From NCBI RefSeq assembly GCF_900172325.1, contig NZ_FWFR01000001.1, positions 1,938,335 to 2,002,334 of the forward strand: a stretch of 64,000 nucleotides of DNA. Direction: 5' to 3'. The position numbers were made by a program, and so were the translations under genes. The notes below the pieces were generated by a model. That model did not search any database. It was not told where the DNA came from and saw only the letters and a list, made by a program, of their open reading frames with translations. Origin of the DNA: Oceanibacterium hippocampi (GTDB taxonomy: Bacteria > Pseudomonadota > Alphaproteobacteria > Sneathiellales > Sneathiellaceae). Shown here one piece after another: positions 8,554 to 18,916 of this stretch (within the stretch, counting starts at the first letter, position 1; each line of letters starts with the position of its first letter).

Positions 8554-8644
8554 GCACAAGAACATTCTTAGTCGGGGTTGGTGCATGGTTGCGCTGAAAC
8601 TCTGACTCTGGCGGATCTCGCGGAATAGGTGGGGCATCGAATAC

Positions 8645-9538
8645 TCACCCCAGCAACAGCAGCACCGCCGGCATGCTGACCAGCGCGGCGACGGTCGAGG
8701 CGGTGATGATGCCGGCCATCAGGCGGGCGTCGCCGCCGAGCATCCGGCTCATCACGTAGGCCGACGAGGCGACCGGCAGCGAGGCCCAGAGCAGCGCCGT
8801 GCCGGCGGTCAGCCCCTGGACCCCGAACAGGTGCAGCGACAGCGCCATCACGGCCGGGAAGACCAGCAGCTTGAGCACGACGCCGGCGACGATCGCCGCC
8901 TTGGACGCGGCGGCCGCCTGGTAGTCGAGCGCCGCGCCGACCGCGAGCAGGCCGAGGGGCAGCGCCGCGGCGCCGAGGATTTCCAGCACCTGCTGGATCA
9001 GCGCCGGGATGCCGGTGCCGCTGCTGCTCAGGCCGGCGCCGATCAGGCAGGCGAGGATCAGCGGGTTGCGGACGACGCTGAGGACGATCTGGCGCAGGCC
9101 GGCCTGGCGCCCGGTGAGCGCGATCACCGAGATCACGTTGACCGTCGGGATCATGATCGCCGCGACGATCGCCGCCAGCGTCAGCCCGGCCGTGCCCCAG
9201 AGCGCCGAGGCGGCGGCGAAGCCGACATAGGTGTTGAAGCGGATCGCCCCCTGGACCAGCGAGCTCGCCCCCGGCCGGGCGAGGCCGAGCGGGCGGGCGA
9301 CGAGCAGCGCCAGGCCCCAGAGCACGATCACGGCGAGGATCATCGCGCCGGCCAGCGGCAGCACCTGGAAGCCGCTCAGGTCGGCATGGCCGAGCCGGTT
9401 GACGAGCAGGGCCGGGAAGAAGACGAAATAGGTGATCCGCTCGGCCATCGCCCAGAAGCTCTCGTCGCCGAAGGCATAGCGGCGCAGCAGCCAGCCGAGC
9501 AGGATCATGATGAAGACGGGGACGAGGGCGGCGATCAT
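8645..9538 (-). CDS. AEC-family (auxin efflux carrier type) permease
   Basis: A 297-residue inner-membrane protein with about ten hydrophobic segments in two halves, typical of the AEC family. It starts with the hydrophobic [19 protein letters not shown] and contains the family-like segment [10 protein letters not shown] near residue 105 and a conserved P-rich [10 protein letters not shown] near 195. Bacterial members export or import small organic acids such as malate; the substrate cannot be told here. Its ATG (9536-9538) overlaps the ruvX stop codon by three bases within the sequence ATGA, so it is translationally coupled to ruvX. It lies between ruvX and the SIR2 gene, on the opposite strand to the latter. 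Confidence 0.85.
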   Translation of the reverse strand: MIAALVPVFIMILLGWLLRRYAFGDESFWAMAERITYFVFFPALLVNRLGHADLSGFQVLPLAGAMILAVIVLWGLALLVARPLGLARPGASSLVQGAIRFNTYVGFAAASALWGTAGLTLAAIVAAIMIPTVNVISVIALTGRQAGLRQIVLSVVRNPLILACLIGAGLSSSGTGIPALIQQVLEILGAAALPLGLLAVGAALDYQAAAASKAAIVAGVVLKLLVFPAVMALSLHLFGVQGLTAGTALLWASLPVASSAYVMSRMLGGDARLMAGIITASTVAALVSMPAVLLLLG

Positions 9539-10020
9539 CGCCAGGCGGAGCCGCCGCCGAGCCCGACCAGGCGGTCGAGGAAGCCCTGCAGGATGTAGGC
9601 CGCCGCCATCTTGTCGACCAGCACCTTGCGGCGGGCCCGGCTGGCGTCGGCGTCGAGCAGCGTGCGGGTCACCGCGACCGTCGACATGCGCTCGTCCCAG
9701 AACAGCATCGGCAGCGGGGTCAGTGGTTCCAGGTTGCGCTGGAAGGCACGGGTCGACTGGCTGCGCGGCCCCTCGCGACCGTCGAGCTCGGTCGGCAGGC
9801 CGATGACCAGGGCCAACACCTGCTCGCGCGCGGCGATCCGCAGCAGCGCGTCGGCGTCGGCGCGGAACTTGCTCCGCCTGATCGTCTCGAGCGGGCTCGC
9901 GATCGTCCGCGAGGCGTCGGAGAGGGCGAGGCCGATGGTCTTCGAGCCGTAATCGAGGCCGAGCAGGCGGCCGCGCGGGGGAAGTTCGGCGAGCAGCGCC
10001 TCAGGGTTGCCGATGAGCAT
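9535..10020 (-). CDS. ruvX: RuvX/YqgF family pre-16S rRNA nuclease
   Basis: Holliday-junction-resolvase-like RNase H fold enzyme implicated in maturation of the 16S rRNA 5' end. The 161-residue product carries [16 protein letters not shown] with the first catalytic Asp, [10 protein letters not shown] with the Gly-Leu-Pro motif, [11 protein letters not shown] with the Asp-Glu pair, and the C-terminal [15 protein letters not shown] with the last conserved Asp. The start is ATG at 10018-10020. It is divergent from gatC across a 108-bp region that must hold both promoters, and overlaps the AEC permease at its 3' end. In many alphaproteobacteria pyrB follows ruvX directly; here the AEC permease, SIR2 gene and Cys-motif gene lie between. 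Confidence 0.95.
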   Translation of the reverse strand: MLIGNPEALLAELPPRGRLLGLDYGSKTIGLALSDASRTIASPLETIRRSKFRADADALLRIAAREQVLALVIGLPTELDGREGPRSQSTRAFQRNLEPLTPLPMLFWDERMSTVAVTRTLLDADASRARRKVLVDKMAAAYILQGFLDRLVGLGGGSAWR

Positions 10021-10128
10021 GGCGGATGCTAATTTCCCGGCCCTGTCGGGGCCGCGGCCGGGGCTGAGCCGGAACGCCTGCGCGCCTGCCTGACAACAGT
10101 CATCTGAAGCACTTTCACAAGGTCGATC

Positions 10129-10416
10129 ATGTCGTTGGATAAGGCCACTGTGGCGCGCATCGCCCGGTTGGCGCGGATCAGGGTCGAGGACGAGCAACTC
10201 GAACCGCTGCGCCGGGAACTCAATAACATCCTCGGCTGGGTCGAGCAACTTGGCGAGGTCGATACCGCGGGCGTCGAGCCGATGACCTCGGTGACGCCGA
10301 TGACGCTGCGCACGCGCGTCGACGCGGTGACCGACGGTGGCTATCCGGAGAAGGTGGTCGCCAACGCGCCGGACGGGGTCGAGCATTTCTTCGCCGTGCC
10401 GAAGGTGATCGAGTAA
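10129..10416 (+). CDS. gatC: Glutamyl-tRNA(Gln) amidotransferase subunit C
   Basis: Small scaffolding subunit that wraps around GatA and GatB in the complex converting Glu-tRNA(Gln) (and often Asp-tRNA(Asn)) to the amide form. The 95-residue sequence has the typical start ([14 protein letters not shown]), the [15 protein letters not shown] helix and VEPMTSV followed by RxDxV. Length is normal. The stop codon TAA (10414-10416) shares one base with the gatA ATG, so the three gat genes form a tight operon. The promoter should lie in the 108 bp shared with divergent ruvX. Confidence 0.96.
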   Translation: MSLDKATVARIARLARIRVEDEQLEPLRRELNNILGWVEQLGEVDTAGVEPMTSVTPMTLRTRVDAVTDGGYPEKVVANAPDGVEHFFAVPKVIE

Positions 10417-11897
10417 TGGCCGCGCTCACCGATCTCGGCATCGCCGGCGCGCTCGACGGGCTGGCGAAGGGCGATTTCTCGGCCCGCGAGCTGACCGAGG
10501 CTTCGCTTGGCGCGCTGGAACGTGCCCGTCCGCTCAACATCGCGATCACCGAACTGCCCGAGCAGGCGCTCGCCGTCGCCGACGCCGCCGATGCCCGCCG
10601 CAAGGCCGGCGAGGCCGGCGCCATGGACGGCGTGCCGATCGTGATGAAGGACCTGTTCTGCACCGAGGGCGTACTGACCACCGCCGCCTCGCACATCCTC
10701 GACGGCTTCCACCCGACCTACAGCGCGACCGTCGCGACGAAGCTGGCCGAGGCCGGCGCGATCACGATCGCCAAGGCCAATCTCGACGAGTTCGCCATGG
10801 GCTCGTCGAACGAGACCAGCCATTACGGCCCGGTCGCCAATCCCTGGACGCGGACCGGCGGCGATGCCCGGCTGGTGCCCGGCGGCTCGTCCGGCGGCTC
10901 GGCCGCCTCGGTCGCCGCCCGGGTCGTCGCCGGGGCCACCGGCACCGATACCGGCGGCTCGATCCGCCAGCCCGCCGCCTTCACCGGCATCGTCGGCATG
11001 AAGCCGACCTACGGACGCTGCTCGCGCTGGGGCATCGTCGCCTTCGCCTCCTCGCTCGACCAGGCCGGGCCGATGACCCGGAGCGTCCGCGACGCCGCCA
11101 TCATGCTGGGGGCGATGGCCGGCTTCGACCCAAAGGATTCGACCAGTGTCGACCGGCCGGTGCCGGATTTCGCCGCGGCGATGAGCGGCGACGTGCGCGG
11201 CCTCAGGGTCGGCGTGCCGACGGAATACCGGGTCGAGGGCATGCCCGCCGATATCGAGGCGCTCTGGCAGCAGGGCATCGACTGGCTGAAGACGGCCGGC
11301 GCCGAGATCGTCGAGGTCAGCCTGCCGCACACGAAATACGCCCTGCCGGTCTATTACATCGTCGCCCCGGCCGAGGCCTCGTCGAACCTTGCCCGCTACG
11401 ACGGCGTCCGCTACGGCCTCCGGGTGCCGGGCGCCGACCTGACCGAAATGTACGAGAATACCCGCGCCGCGGGCTTCGGCCACGAGGTGCAGCGCCGCAT
11501 CATGATCGGCACCTACGTGCTCTCGGCCGGCTATTACGACGCCTATTACCTGCAGGCGCAGAAGGTCCGGACCCGGATCGCCGAGGATTTCCGCAAGGCC
11601 TACGAACAGGTCGACGTGCTGCTGACGCCGACCACGCCGTCGGCCGCCTTCGCCTTCGGCGAGAAGGGCGACGATCCGATCGCGATGTATCTGAACGACG
11701 TGCTGACCGTGCCGGCGAGCCTCGCCGGACTGCCGGCGATCTCGCTGCCGGCCGGGCTCGGCGCCGAGGGCACGCCGCTCGGCCTGCAGCTGATCGGCCG
11801 CCCGTTCGACGAGGAGACCGTGTTCCGCGCCGCCGGCGTGCTGGAGGAGGCCGCCGGCTTCGACCATCGCCCGGATGCCTGGTGGGAGGAGGCCTGA
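10416..11897 (+). CDS. gatA: Glutamyl-tRNA(Gln) amidotransferase subunit A
   Basis: Amidase subunit that releases ammonia from glutamine and channels it to GatB. The 493-residue protein shows the amidase-signature Ser-cisSer-Lys triad: Lys78 in DGVPIVMKD, Ser158 in [10 protein letters not shown] and Ser182 in [12 protein letters not shown]; the spacing between the two serines matches characterised Gat[21 protein letters not shown] and LPAGL near the C-terminus are also conserved. It begins on the last base of gatC and ends three bases before gatB. The presence of gatCAB implies that the organism makes Gln-tRNA indirectly. Confidence 0.97.
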   Translation: MAALTDLGIAGALDGLAKGDFSARELTEASLGALERARPLNIAITELPEQALAVADAADARRKAGEAGAMDGVPIVMKDLFCTEGVLTTAASHILDGFHPTYSATVATKLAEAGAITIAKANLDEFAMGSSNETSHYGPVANPWTRTGGDARLVPGGSSGGSAASVAARVVAGATGTDTGGSIRQPAAFTGIVGMKPTYGRCSRWGIVAFASSLDQAGPMTRSVRDAAIMLGAMAGFDPKDSTSVDRPVPDFAAAMSGDVRGLRVGVPTEYRVEGMPADIEALWQQGIDWLKTAGAEIVEVSLPHTKYALPVYYIVAPAEASSNLARYDGVRYGLRVPGADLTEMYENTRAAGFGHEVQRRIMIGTYVLSAGYYDAYYLQAQKVRTRIAEDFRKAYEQVDVLLTPTTPSAAFAFGEKGDDPIAMYLNDVLTVPASLAGLPAISLPAGLGAEGTPLGLQLIGRPFDEETVFRAAGVLEEAAGFDHRPDAWWEEA

Positions 11898-11900
11898 GCC

Positions 11901-13355
11901 ATGAGCTATCGTCTTCAGGGCGCCACCGGCGAGTGGGAAGTGGTGATCGGCATGGAGGTGCATTCCCAGGTCGTCTCCAACGCCAAGCTGTTCTCCGGCG
12001 CCGCGACGGCGTTCGGCGCCGCGCCGAACAGCCAGGTCTCGCTGGTCGACGCGGCGATGCCCGGCATGCTGCCGGTGATCAACGCCCATTGCGTCGAGCA
12101 GGCGGTCCGCACCGGCCTCGGGCTCAGGGCCGAGATCAACAAGGTCTCGGTGTTCGACCGCAAGAACTACTTCTATCCGGACCTGCCGCAGGGCTACCAG
12201 ATCTCGCAATTCACCCAGCCGATCGTCGGGAAGGGCGTCGTCACGCTCGATTTCCCGGATCGGGAGAGCGTCGATGTCGGCATCACCCGGCTGCACCTGG
12301 AACAGGACGCCGGCAAGAGCCTGCACGACCAGGATCCGACGCGGAGCCTGATCGACCTCAACCGTTCCGGCGTCGCGCTGATGGAGATCGTCTCCGAACC
12401 CGACATGCGCTCGCCCGAGGAGGCCGGCGCCTTCCTGCGCAAGCTCCGGGCGATCCTGCGCTACCTCGGGACCTGCGACGGCAACATGGAGGAAGGCTCC
12501 ATGCGTGCCGACATCAACGTCTCGGTGCGCAAGCCCGGCGGCGACCTCGGCACCCGCTGCGAGATCAAGAACGTCAACTCGATCCGCTTCCTGCAGCAGG
12601 CGATCGTCTACGAGGCGGGGCGGCAGATCGAGATCATCGAGGGCGGCGACGAGGTCCGTCAGGAAACCCGGCTGTTCGATCCGAACAAGGGCGAGACGCG
12701 CTCCATGCGCTCCAAGGAAGAGGCGCACGACTACCGCTACTTCCCCGATCCGGACCTGATGCCGTTGGTCCTCGACGACGATTTCATCGAACGCATCCGG
12801 GCCGACCTGCCCGAGCTTCCCGACGAGAAGAAGGCGCGCTTCGTCGCCGACCTCGGGCTCGGGGCGGAGGATGCCGGCGTGCTGGTCGCCGAGCGCGAGA
12901 TCGCCGACTATTTCGAGGCGGTGGCGGCCGGGCGCGATGCCCGGACGGCGGCCAACTGGGTCATCGGCAACCTGTTCGGCGCCCTGAACAAGTCCGGCAA
13001 GACGATCCTGCAATGCCCTGTCGCGCCGGCGCAATTGGGTGCGCTGATCGACCTGATCACGGACGGTACCCTGTCCAACCGGCTGGCCAAGGAGGTCTTC
13101 GAGGTGATGTTCGAGACCGGCCGGGACGCCGAGGCGGTGATCGACGAGAAGGGCCTCCGCCAGGTCTCCGACTCCGGCGCGATCGAGGGGCTGGTCGACG
13201 GCATCCTCGCCGCCAACCCGGACAAGGTCGCCGAGTATCGCGGCGGCAAGGACAAGCTGTTCGGCTTCTTCGTCGGCCAGGTCATGAAGGCAACCCAGGG
13301 CAAGGCCAACCCGCAGATCGTCAACGAGATCCTGAAGAAGAAGCTCTCCGAATAG
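11901..13355 (+). CDS. gatB: Glutamyl-tRNA(Gln) amidotransferase subunit B
   Basis: Subunit that binds and phosphorylates the misacylated tRNA and accepts ammonia from GatA. The 484-residue product begins with [13 protein letters not shown] and contains [11 protein letters not shown], [44 protein letters not shown] and RCEIKNVNS, the conserved GatB catalytic-domain blocks, then a helical domain and the C-terminal YqeY-like tail ending [13 protein letters not shown]. It closes the gatCAB operon and converges with sugE across a 24-bp gap. Confidence 0.97.
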   Translation: MSYRLQGATGEWEVVIGMEVHSQVVSNAKLFSGAATAFGAAPNSQVSLVDAAMPGMLPVINAHCVEQAVRTGLGLRAEINKVSVFDRKNYFYPDLPQGYQISQFTQPIVGKGVVTLDFPDRESVDVGITRLHLEQDAGKSLHDQDPTRSLIDLNRSGVALMEIVSEPDMRSPEEAGAFLRKLRAILRYLGTCDGNMEEGSMRADINVSVRKPGGDLGTRCEIKNVNSIRFLQQAIVYEAGRQIEIIEGGDEVRQETRLFDPNKGETRSMRSKEEAHDYRYFPDPDLMPLVLDDDFIERIRADLPELPDEKKARFVADLGLGAEDAGVLVAEREIADYFEAVAAGRDARTAANWVIGNLFGALNKSGKTILQCPVAPAQLGALIDLITDGTLSNRLAKEVFEVMFETGRDAEAVIDEKGLRQVSDSGAIEGLVDGILAANPDKVAEYRGGKDKLFGFFVGQVMKATQGKANPQIVNEILKKKLSE

Positions 13356-13379
13356 GGCTGTGGCGCCGGCGGCGCGGGC

Positions 13380-13700
13380 TCAGGAGGAGAGCTTGAGGCC
13401 GACGATGCCGACGAGAATGAGGCCGACGAAGAAGATCCGCGCCAGGGCCATCGGCTCGGCGAAGAACATGATGCCGATGGCGAAGGTCCCGGCGGCGCCG
13501 ATCCCGGTCCAGACCGCGTAGGCGGTGCCCATCGGCACGACGCGCAGCGAGAGCAGAAGCAGGGCGCCGCTCATCGTCATGCAGACGACGCCGAAGGCGA
13601 CCCAGCCCCAGTGGACGCCGTTCTCGGTCCAGCCGTATTTCAGGCCGACCGGCCAGCCCCATTCGAAGATCCCCGCGATCACCAGATAAAGCCACGACAT
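13380..13700 (-). CDS. sugE: SugE/Gdx-type small multidrug resistance exporter
   Basis: A 106-residue four-helix inner-membrane proton antiporter. It has the essential Glu13 (VIAGIFE), the Gdx-type WPVGLKYG segment and GTAYAVWTGIGA in helix 3, which place it with the guanidinium exporters rather than broad drug exporters; two copies form an antiparallel dimer. I choose ATG 13698-13700, preceded by GGGGAG on the minus strand; an in-frame start 22 codons further out would add an unlikely hydrophilic leader. Two hairpins lie in the leader (13713-13753) but do not match a known guanidine riboswitch. It converges with gatB. Confidence 0.92.
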   Translation of the reverse strand: MSWLYLVIAGIFEWGWPVGLKYGWTENGVHWGWVAFGVVCMTMSGALLLLSLRVVPMGTAYAVWTGIGAAGTFAIGIMFFAEPMALARIFFVGLILVGIVGLKLSS

Positions 13701-13712
13701 CGCATTCTCCCC

Positions 13713-13753
13713 GGCGCCGGGAGGCGCCTGCCGGCACAGATACAGCCTGTGCC
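13713..13753 (-). promoter_or_regulatory. Two tandem hairpins in the sugE leader
   Basis: On the minus-strand transcript, GGCACAG-(7 nt)-CTGTGCC (13733-13753) is followed four bases later by GGCGCC-TCCC-GGCGCC (13713-13728), ending 12 bases before the sugE start codon and abutting its ribosome binding site. Gdx exporters are often under guanidine riboswitches, and the guanidine-II type is two small hairpins, but its ACGR loops are absent here. A translational control element is possible; this is inference. Confidence 0.3.
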
Positions 13754-14234
13754 CCGACCCGGGCAACTGTCGGATTTATTTACATATTGCTGATGTTTTT
13801 CCCGAGTGCATGAGCATAACGATATGAAAACAAATAGTATTTCCGCGCCGATGAATTGGCCCTTAATTTGCACACCTACAAGTTCGGTAAGGTGGCGCCG
13901 CCCGACGGGGCGGTGAGAGGGTTGCCGCCGGAGCGGCACGACCGGGTTCGGCGCGTTGCGCGGACCCGGCGATCGAGGGCTCCGGAACGGGGCGGGGCGA
14001 GGGGGCCGTGGCAGTCGGCACCCTGTCCCGGAACATGATCGCGCTCTGCCCGGCAGCGTATCCGCCGGGGTCACGCGATGGTCTGGCTGACCTAATCGGC
14101 CGAACCCTCAGAAGGGGGCGCGGTTCTTTCGGGGGCCGCGCCCCGCCTTGCCCGGTCCTGTCTGGCGATCCCGACGCCTTTCCGCGCCGCACCGCGGGCT
14201 TGCCGCGCGCGCCCGGCCGCTGTAGCTATCGCCC
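13754..14234. other. Long intergenic region between sugE and recO
   Basis: About 480 bases without a supportable gene. The left part (about 13770-13880) is AT-rich (27 G/C in the 60-base line at 13801) and probably holds the divergent promoters for sugE and recO. The rest is very GC-rich and contains several self-complementary stretches, the strongest at 14115-14144. No tRNA, SRP, RNase P or tmRNA signature was found by eye, and frames across it lack good codon use or ribosome binding sites. A structured small RNA cannot be excluded. Confidence 0.4.
14115..14144. repeat. 9-bp perfect inverted repeat, hairpin-forming
   Basis: GGGGCGCGG (14115-14123) and CCGCGCCCC (14136-14144) are separated by 12 bases. 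Neither strand has a T-run after it, so it is not an obvious intrinsic terminator. It lies 90 bases ahead of recO and could be part of the recO leader. Confidence 0.4.
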
Positions 14235-14993
14235 ATGCATTGGTCGGATGACGGCATCCTCCTCGCCACGCGACGACATGGCGAGACCTCGTCGGTGATT
14301 CACGTCATGACCCGCGCCCACGGCCGCCATTGCGGGCTGGTCCGGGGCGGCGGCGGACGGCGGCTGGCCGGCGTCCTGCAGCCGGGGAACCAGCTTTCCG
14401 TGGACTGGACCGGGCGCTTGGAGCAGCATCTGGGCACCTTCAAGGTCGAGCTTTCGAATGCCCGCGCCGCACCGCTGCTCGACGACCGGAAGCGCCTGGC
14501 GGCGCTGTCCGCGGCTTGCGCGCTCTGCGAGGTGGCCCTGCCCGAGCGCGAGCCGCACGGGCCGCTCTACGACGCATTGCTGATCCTGCTGGAGGCGCTG
14601 GCGGACGACGACCTGACCTGGCCGATGGTTTACCTGCGCTGGGAACTCGGGCTGCTCGCCGAACTCGGTTTCGGCCTCGACCTCGATGCCTGTGCCCTGA
14701 CCGGCGCGACCGAGGGCCTCGCCTATGTCTCGCCGCGCAGCGGCCGGGCAGCGACCGCCGAGGCGGCCGGCCTGCACCGGCACAAGCTGCTGGCGCTGCC
14801 CGGCTTCTTCGTCGGCGAGCGCGGCGTCGGGCCGAGCGACGACGCGGCCGACGACATCCGCGCCGGTTTCGCCCTGACCGGCCATTTCCTCGAACGCTGG
14901 CTGTTCGACGGCGGGCCGGCGAAGATGCCGGCGGCGCGGCAACGACTGGCGGCGAATTTCGCCTCTGCACCCACAAGATCTGGTGGTATATAG
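14235..14993 (+). CDS. recO: DNA repair protein RecO
   Basis: Recombination mediator of the RecFOR pathway: binds single-stranded DNA and SSB and helps load RecA at gaps. The 252-residue protein has the N-terminal OB-fold start ([26 protein letters not shown], residues 5-30) with LVRGGGGRR, and a helical C-terminal part with [18 protein letters not shown] and the characteristic [10 protein letters not shown]. Zinc-ligand cysteines found in some RecO proteins are mostly absent, as in other alphaproteobacteria. It ends six bases before the parC start, indicating co-transcription of recO and parC. Confidence 0.95.
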   Translation: MHWSDDGILLATRRHGETSSVIHVMTRAHGRHCGLVRGGGGRRLAGVLQPGNQLSVDWTGRLEQHLGTFKVELSNARAAPLLDDRKRLAALSAACALCEVALPEREPHGPLYDALLILLEALADDDLTWPMVYLRWELGLLAELGFGLDLDACALTGATEGLAYVSPRSGRAATAEAAGLHRHKLLALPGFFVGERGVGPSDDAADDIRAGFALTGHFLERWLFDGGPAKMPAARQRLAANFASAPTRSGGI

Positions 14994-14998
14994 ACCCG

Positions 14999-17230
14999 AT
15001 GACAGACGATACAGTGATTGATTCCGGCGAAATCCGCCCCGCTTCGCTGAAGGACGCGCTCGCCGAGCGCTATCTCGCCTACGCGATGTCGACCATCATG
15101 TCGCGCTCACTGCCCGATGTGCGCGACGGCCTGAAGCCGGTGCACCGGCGCCTGCTTTACGCCATGCGGCTGCTGAAGCTTGACCCGGAAGGCGGTTTCA
15201 AGAAATGCGCCCGCGTCGTCGGCGACGTGATCGGCAAATACCATCCGCACGGCGACCAGTCGGTCTACGACGCGCTTGTCCGCCTCGCCCAGACCTTCGC
15301 GCAGCGCTATCCGCTGGTCGACGGCCAGGGAAACTTCGGCAATATCGACGGCGATAACGCGGCCGCCATGCGATATACCGAGGCCCGGCTGACCAAGATC
15401 GCCGAGCTGCTGTTGGAGGGGATCGACGAGGATACCGTCGATTTCCGGGCGACCTACGACGGCGAGGAATCGGAGCCGGTGGTCTTGCCGGCGGCCTTCC
15501 CGAACCTGCTTGCCAACGGCGCCGCCGGGATCGCCGTGGGCATGGCGACCTCGATCCCGCCGCACAACGCGATCGAGCTTTGCGACGCTCTGGCGCATCT
15601 CCTGCGCCACCCGAACGCCTCCATGGATACCCTGATGGAGAAGGTCCGGGCGCCCGACTTCCCGACCGGCGGCGTGCTGGTCGAGCCGAAGGAGCGGATC
15701 CGCGAGGCCTTCGAGACCGGCCGCGGCAGCTTCCGCGTCCGCGCCCGCTGGGAGGTCGAGCAACTGCCGCGCGGGACCTGGCAGATCGTCGTCACCGAGA
15801 TCCCCTACCAGGTGCAGAAGGGCCGCCTGATCGAGCGCATCGCCGAGCTGATGCTGTCGAAGAAGCTGCCGCTGCTGGCCGATATCCGCGACGAATCGGC
15901 GGAGGACATCCGCCTGGTGCTGGAGCCGAAGAGCCGCACGGTCGAGCCGGAAGTCCTGATGCAGTCGCTGTTCCGGGCGAGCGATCTGGAAAGCCGCTTC
16001 AGCCTCAACATGAACGTGCTCGATTCCCAGGGCGTCCCGCGCGTCATGGGTCTGCGCGAGGTGCTGCTCGAGTATCTCGCGCACCGCCAGGTCGTGCTGG
16101 TCCGCCGCAGCCGCAACCGGCTCGAGAAGATCGAGCATCGGCTCGAGGTGCTGGCCGGTTACCTGGTCGTCTATCTCAACCTCGACGAGGTGATCCGCAT
16201 CATCCGCGAGGAGGACCACCCGAAGGCCTCGCTGATGGAGACCTTCAGCCTGACCGATGTCCAGGCCGAGGCAATCCTCAACATGCGGCTGCGCTCGCTG
16301 CGCCGGCTGGAGGAGATGGAGCTGCGCCGCGAGTTCGACGAACTGAGCGCCGAGAAGGGCCTGCTCGAGGCGCTGCTCGCCGACGAGGACCTGCAGCGCG
16401 ACCGCCTCGGCGAGGAGGTCAAGGCGCTGAAGAAGACGCTTCTCGGCATGCCCGAGCTGTCGAAGCGGCGGACCGACATCGGCGAGGCCGGCGAGATCGT
16501 CGAGGTGCCGATCCAGGCCTTCGTCGAGCGCGAGCCGATTACCGTCATCTGCTCCGAAAAGGGCTGGATCCGTGCCTTGCGCGGCCATCAGGACGGCAGC
16601 GTCGAGGAACGCTACAAGGAAGGCGACCGGGGCCGCTTCCGGATCCACGCGGAAACCACCGACAAGCTGCTGCTGTTCGGGACCAACGGCCGCTTCTACA
16701 CGATCGGCTGCGACAAGCTGCCGGGCGGCCGAGGCCATGGCGAACCGGTCCGCCTGATGATCGATCTGGCCAATGACCAGGACATCGTCGGGCTCTTCGT
16801 GCACAAGCCGGATCGCAAGCTGCTGGTCGCCTCGACCGACGGCCGCGGTTTCGTCGTCGCCGAGAACCAGGTCGTGGCGCAGACCCGCAACGGCCGCCAG
16901 GTGCTGAACGTGGCGAGCGGGCAGGAGGCGCTGATCTGCACGCCGGTCGAGGGCGATTCGATCGCCGTCGTCGGCGACAACCGGAAGCTCAACTGTTTCG
17001 CGCTCGAGGAAGTGCCCGAGATGGCCCGCGGGCGCGGCGTGGTGCTGCAGCGCTACCGCGACGGCGGCCTGTCCGACGTCAGCTTCTTCAATCGCGAGGA
17101 GGGCGTCGGCTGGATCGACCCGGGCGGCCGCCAGCGCCGGGAAACCGACCTGACCGGCTGGTACACCAAGCGCGGCAATGCCGGCCGCATGGTGCCGCGC
17201 GGCTTCAACAGGAGCAACAAGTTCGCCTGA
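14999..17230 (+). CDS. parC: DNA topoisomerase IV subunit A
   Basis: Catalytic breakage-reunion subunit that decatenates daughter chromosomes together with ParE. The 743-residue product has [29 protein letters not shown], the active-site Tyr126 in [19 protein letters not shown] and, after about residue 490, the C-terminal beta-pinwheel repeats. It lacks the GyrA-box of gyrase and is of ParC length. In the quinolone region, Gln87 occupies the position of E. coli Ser80 and Asp91 that of Glu84, which I believe is common in the class. The ATG at 14999-15001 is chosen because the aligned N-terminus starts there; a longer frame through recO is a shadow. Confidence 0.96.
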   Translation: MTDDTVIDSGEIRPASLKDALAERYLAYAMSTIMSRSLPDVRDGLKPVHRRLLYAMRLLKLDPEGGFKKCARVVGDVIGKYHPHGDQSVYDALVRLAQTFAQRYPLVDGQGNFGNIDGDNAAAMRYTEARLTKIAELLLEGIDEDTVDFRATYDGEESEPVVLPAAFPNLLANGAAGIAVGMATSIPPHNAIELCDALAHLLRHPNASMDTLMEKVRAPDFPTGGVLVEPKERIREAFETGRGSFRVRARWEVEQLPRGTWQIVVTEIPYQVQKGRLIERIAELMLSKKLPLLADIRDESAEDIRLVLEPKSRTVEPEVLMQSLFRASDLESRFSLNMNVLDSQGVPRVMGLREVLLEYLAHRQVVLVRRSRNRLEKIEHRLEVLAGYLVVYLNLDEVIRIIREEDHPKASLMETFSLTDVQAEAILNMRLRSLRRLEEMELRREFDELSAEKGLLEALLADEDLQRDRLGEEVKALKKTLLGMPELSKRRTDIGEAGEIVEVPIQAFVEREPITVICSEKGWIRALRGHQDGSVEERYKEGDRGRFRIHAETTDKLLLFGTNGRFYTIGCDKLPGGRGHGEPVRLMIDLANDQDIVGLFVHKPDRKLLVASTDGRGFVVAENQVVAQTRNGRQVLNVASGQEALICTPVEGDSIAVVGDNRKLNCFALEEVPEMARGRGVVLQRYRDGGLSDVSFFNREEGVGWIDPGGRQRRETDLTGWYTKRGNAGRMVPRGFNRSNKFA

Positions 17231-17287
17231 CGGCGAGGCGCCGCCGGCCGTCCTGAAAGGAACCGGGCGCGATTCGGGGAGGGGACG

Positions 17288-18916
17288 ATGCGTAGCGTGT
17301 ACGAGGCGTTTCTGGACAGTGTCGGGGCCGCCCCCGGCAATGCCTTCCTGGCGGTCCCGCCAGCGCCCGGACGACGCTACCACCCGGACGGGCTCGAACT
17401 CAGTTACGGCGAGGCCCATGCCGCCGTCGAGGCGCTGAAGACGGCCTATGGCGAGGCCGGCTACGGCCCCGGGCATCGGGTCGCGGTGCTGCTGGAGAAC
17501 CGCCCGGACCATTTCCTGCACAGCCTGGCGTTGAACGGTCTCGGCGTCTCGGTGGTGCCGATCAACCCGGACTACCGGGACGACGAGGCGCTCTACCTGC
17601 TGGAGCATTCCGAGGCGGCGCTGGTTGTCAGCGTGCCCGAACGGGCCGACGACATGCGCCGGGTCGCCGCCGGCCGGGCGATGCCGCTGCCGGTGGTCGA
17701 GGCCGGCGCGGCGCCGGGCATCCTGGCCGGTCTGCTGCCCGCGGCGGCGACGCCGGCCGGACGGGCGGTCCCCGATCTCGCGACCGAGGCGAGCCTGCTC
17801 TACACCTCGGGCACCACCGGGCGGCCCAAGGGCTGCATCCTGACCAACGACTATCACCTGACCGCCGGGCGCTGGTATGCCGGTCTCGGCGGCCTGCTGA
17901 CGATCCGGCCGGGCGAGGACCGGATCTACAACCCGCTGCCGATCTTCCACATGAATGCCGGCGTGGTCTCCTTCGTCTGCATGCTGCTGACCCGGAACTG
18001 TCTGATCAGCCCGGACCGCTTCCACCCGGCGACCTGGTGGGACGATGTCGCGGCGACCGGGGCGACGATCATCCATTACCTGGGCGTCGTGCCGCCGATG
18101 CTGCTCAACCAGCCGCCCACTCGGGCCGAGCGCGCCCATCGCGTGCGCGTCGGACTGGGCGCCGGTGTCGAGCCGGAACTGCACGGCGCCTTCGAGGTCC
18201 GTTTCGGCTTTCCCCTCGTCGAGGTCTGGGGGATGACCGAGACGGGGCGGATCTTCGCCGACAACCACGAACCGCGCCAGATCGACACCCGCGCCTTCGG
18301 CCGCCCGCATGACGATTTCCAGGCCCGCGTGGTCGATGATTCCGGCCAAGAGGCTCCGGCGGGCGAGCCGGGCGAACTGCTGGTCCGGGCCGATGCCGAC
18401 GATCCCCGGCGCGGCTTCTTCGCCGGCTATCTGAAGAACGAGGCGGCAACCGAGGAGGCCTGGCAGGGCGGCTGGTTCCATACCGGCGACATCGTCCGCC
18501 AGGGCGCCGACGGCATGCTCTATTTCGTCGACCGCAAGAAGAACATCATCCGCCGGTCCGGCGAGAATATCGCCGCCGCGGAGATCGAGGCGACCCTGCA
18601 GGCCCATGACGCGGTTCGCCAGGTCGCCGTGATCGCCGCTCCGGACGAACTCCGCGAGGAGGAGGTGATGGCCTGCATCGTGCCGATGGCGGGCGAGACG
18701 CCGGACGCGGCGCTGGCCGAGCGGCTGTTCGCCTGGTGCGTCGAGCGGCTCGCCTATTTCAAGACGCCCGGCTGGATCCTGTTCGTCGAGACGCTGCCGA
18801 CGACCGGCACACAGAAGGTCCAGAAGACGCAGATCTTTCCGCCCGGCGAGGATCCGCGACAGCGCCCCGGCGCGCTCGACTACCGCGACCGGAAGCGGCG
18901 GCGCAAGCGCGCCTGA
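17288..18916 (+). CDS. AMP-forming acyl-CoA synthetase (ANL family)
   Basis: Activates a carboxylic acid to its acyl-adenylate and then to the CoA thioester. The 542-residue product has the phosphate loop YTSGTTGRPKG at 172-182, the A5 motif VEVWGMTETG, the GWFHTGDIV and DRKKNIIRRSGENIAAAEIE segments and a C-terminal domain ending with TGTQKVQK, the catalytic-Lys region. The substrate is not predictable; the closest functional types are crotonobetaine/carnitine- or aryl-type CoA ligases. It starts 57 bp after parC with GGGAGGGGACG just upstream. Possibly co-transcribed with parC, although unrelated in function. Confidence 0.9.
   Translation: MRSVYEAFLDSVGAAPGNAFLAVPPAPGRRYHPDGLELSYGEAHAAVEALKTAYGEAGYGPGHRVAVLLENRPDHFLHSLALNGLGVSVVPINPDYRDDEALYLLEHSEAALVVSVPERADDMRRVAAGRAMPLPVVEAGAAPGILAGLLPAAATPAGRAVPDLATEASLLYTSGTTGRPKGCILTNDYHLTAGRWYAGLGGLLTIRPGEDRIYNPLPIFHMNAGVVSFVCMLLTRNCLISPDRFHPATWWDDVAATGATIIHYLGVVPPMLLNQPPTRAERAHRVRVGLGAGVEPELHGAFEVRFGFPLVEVWGMTETGRIFADNHEPRQIDTRAFGRPHDDFQARVVDDSGQEAPAGEPGELLVRADADDPRRGFFAGYLKNEAATEEAWQGGWFHTGDIVRQGADGMLYFVDRKKNIIRRSGENIAAAEIEATLQAHDAVRQVAVIAAPDELREEEVMACIVPMAGETPDAALAERLFAWCVERLAYFKTPGWILFVETLPTTGTQKVQKTQIFPPGEDPRQRPGALDYRDRKRRRKRA

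Noticed and set aside
6334-8644. Transposon or integrase-borne insertion of the SIR2 patch
   Set aside because: No integrase, transposase, terminal inverted repeat or target duplication could be seen at the edges.
10341-13034. Long minus-strand frame opposite gatA and gatB
   Set aside because: Antisense shadow of gatCAB with no recognisable motif and no ribosome binding site.
13713-13753. Guanidine riboswitch ahead of sugE
   Set aside because: Tandem hairpins are present but the ACGR loop motif of guanidine-II and the signatures of the other classes are not seen.
14115-14144. Intrinsic terminator ahead of recO
   Set aside because: Strong stem but a 12-base loop and no T-run on either strand.
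13860-14230. tRNA, SRP RNA or RNase P RNA gene
   Set aside because: No T-loop, CCA, SRP-tip or RNase P core motifs were found on either strand.
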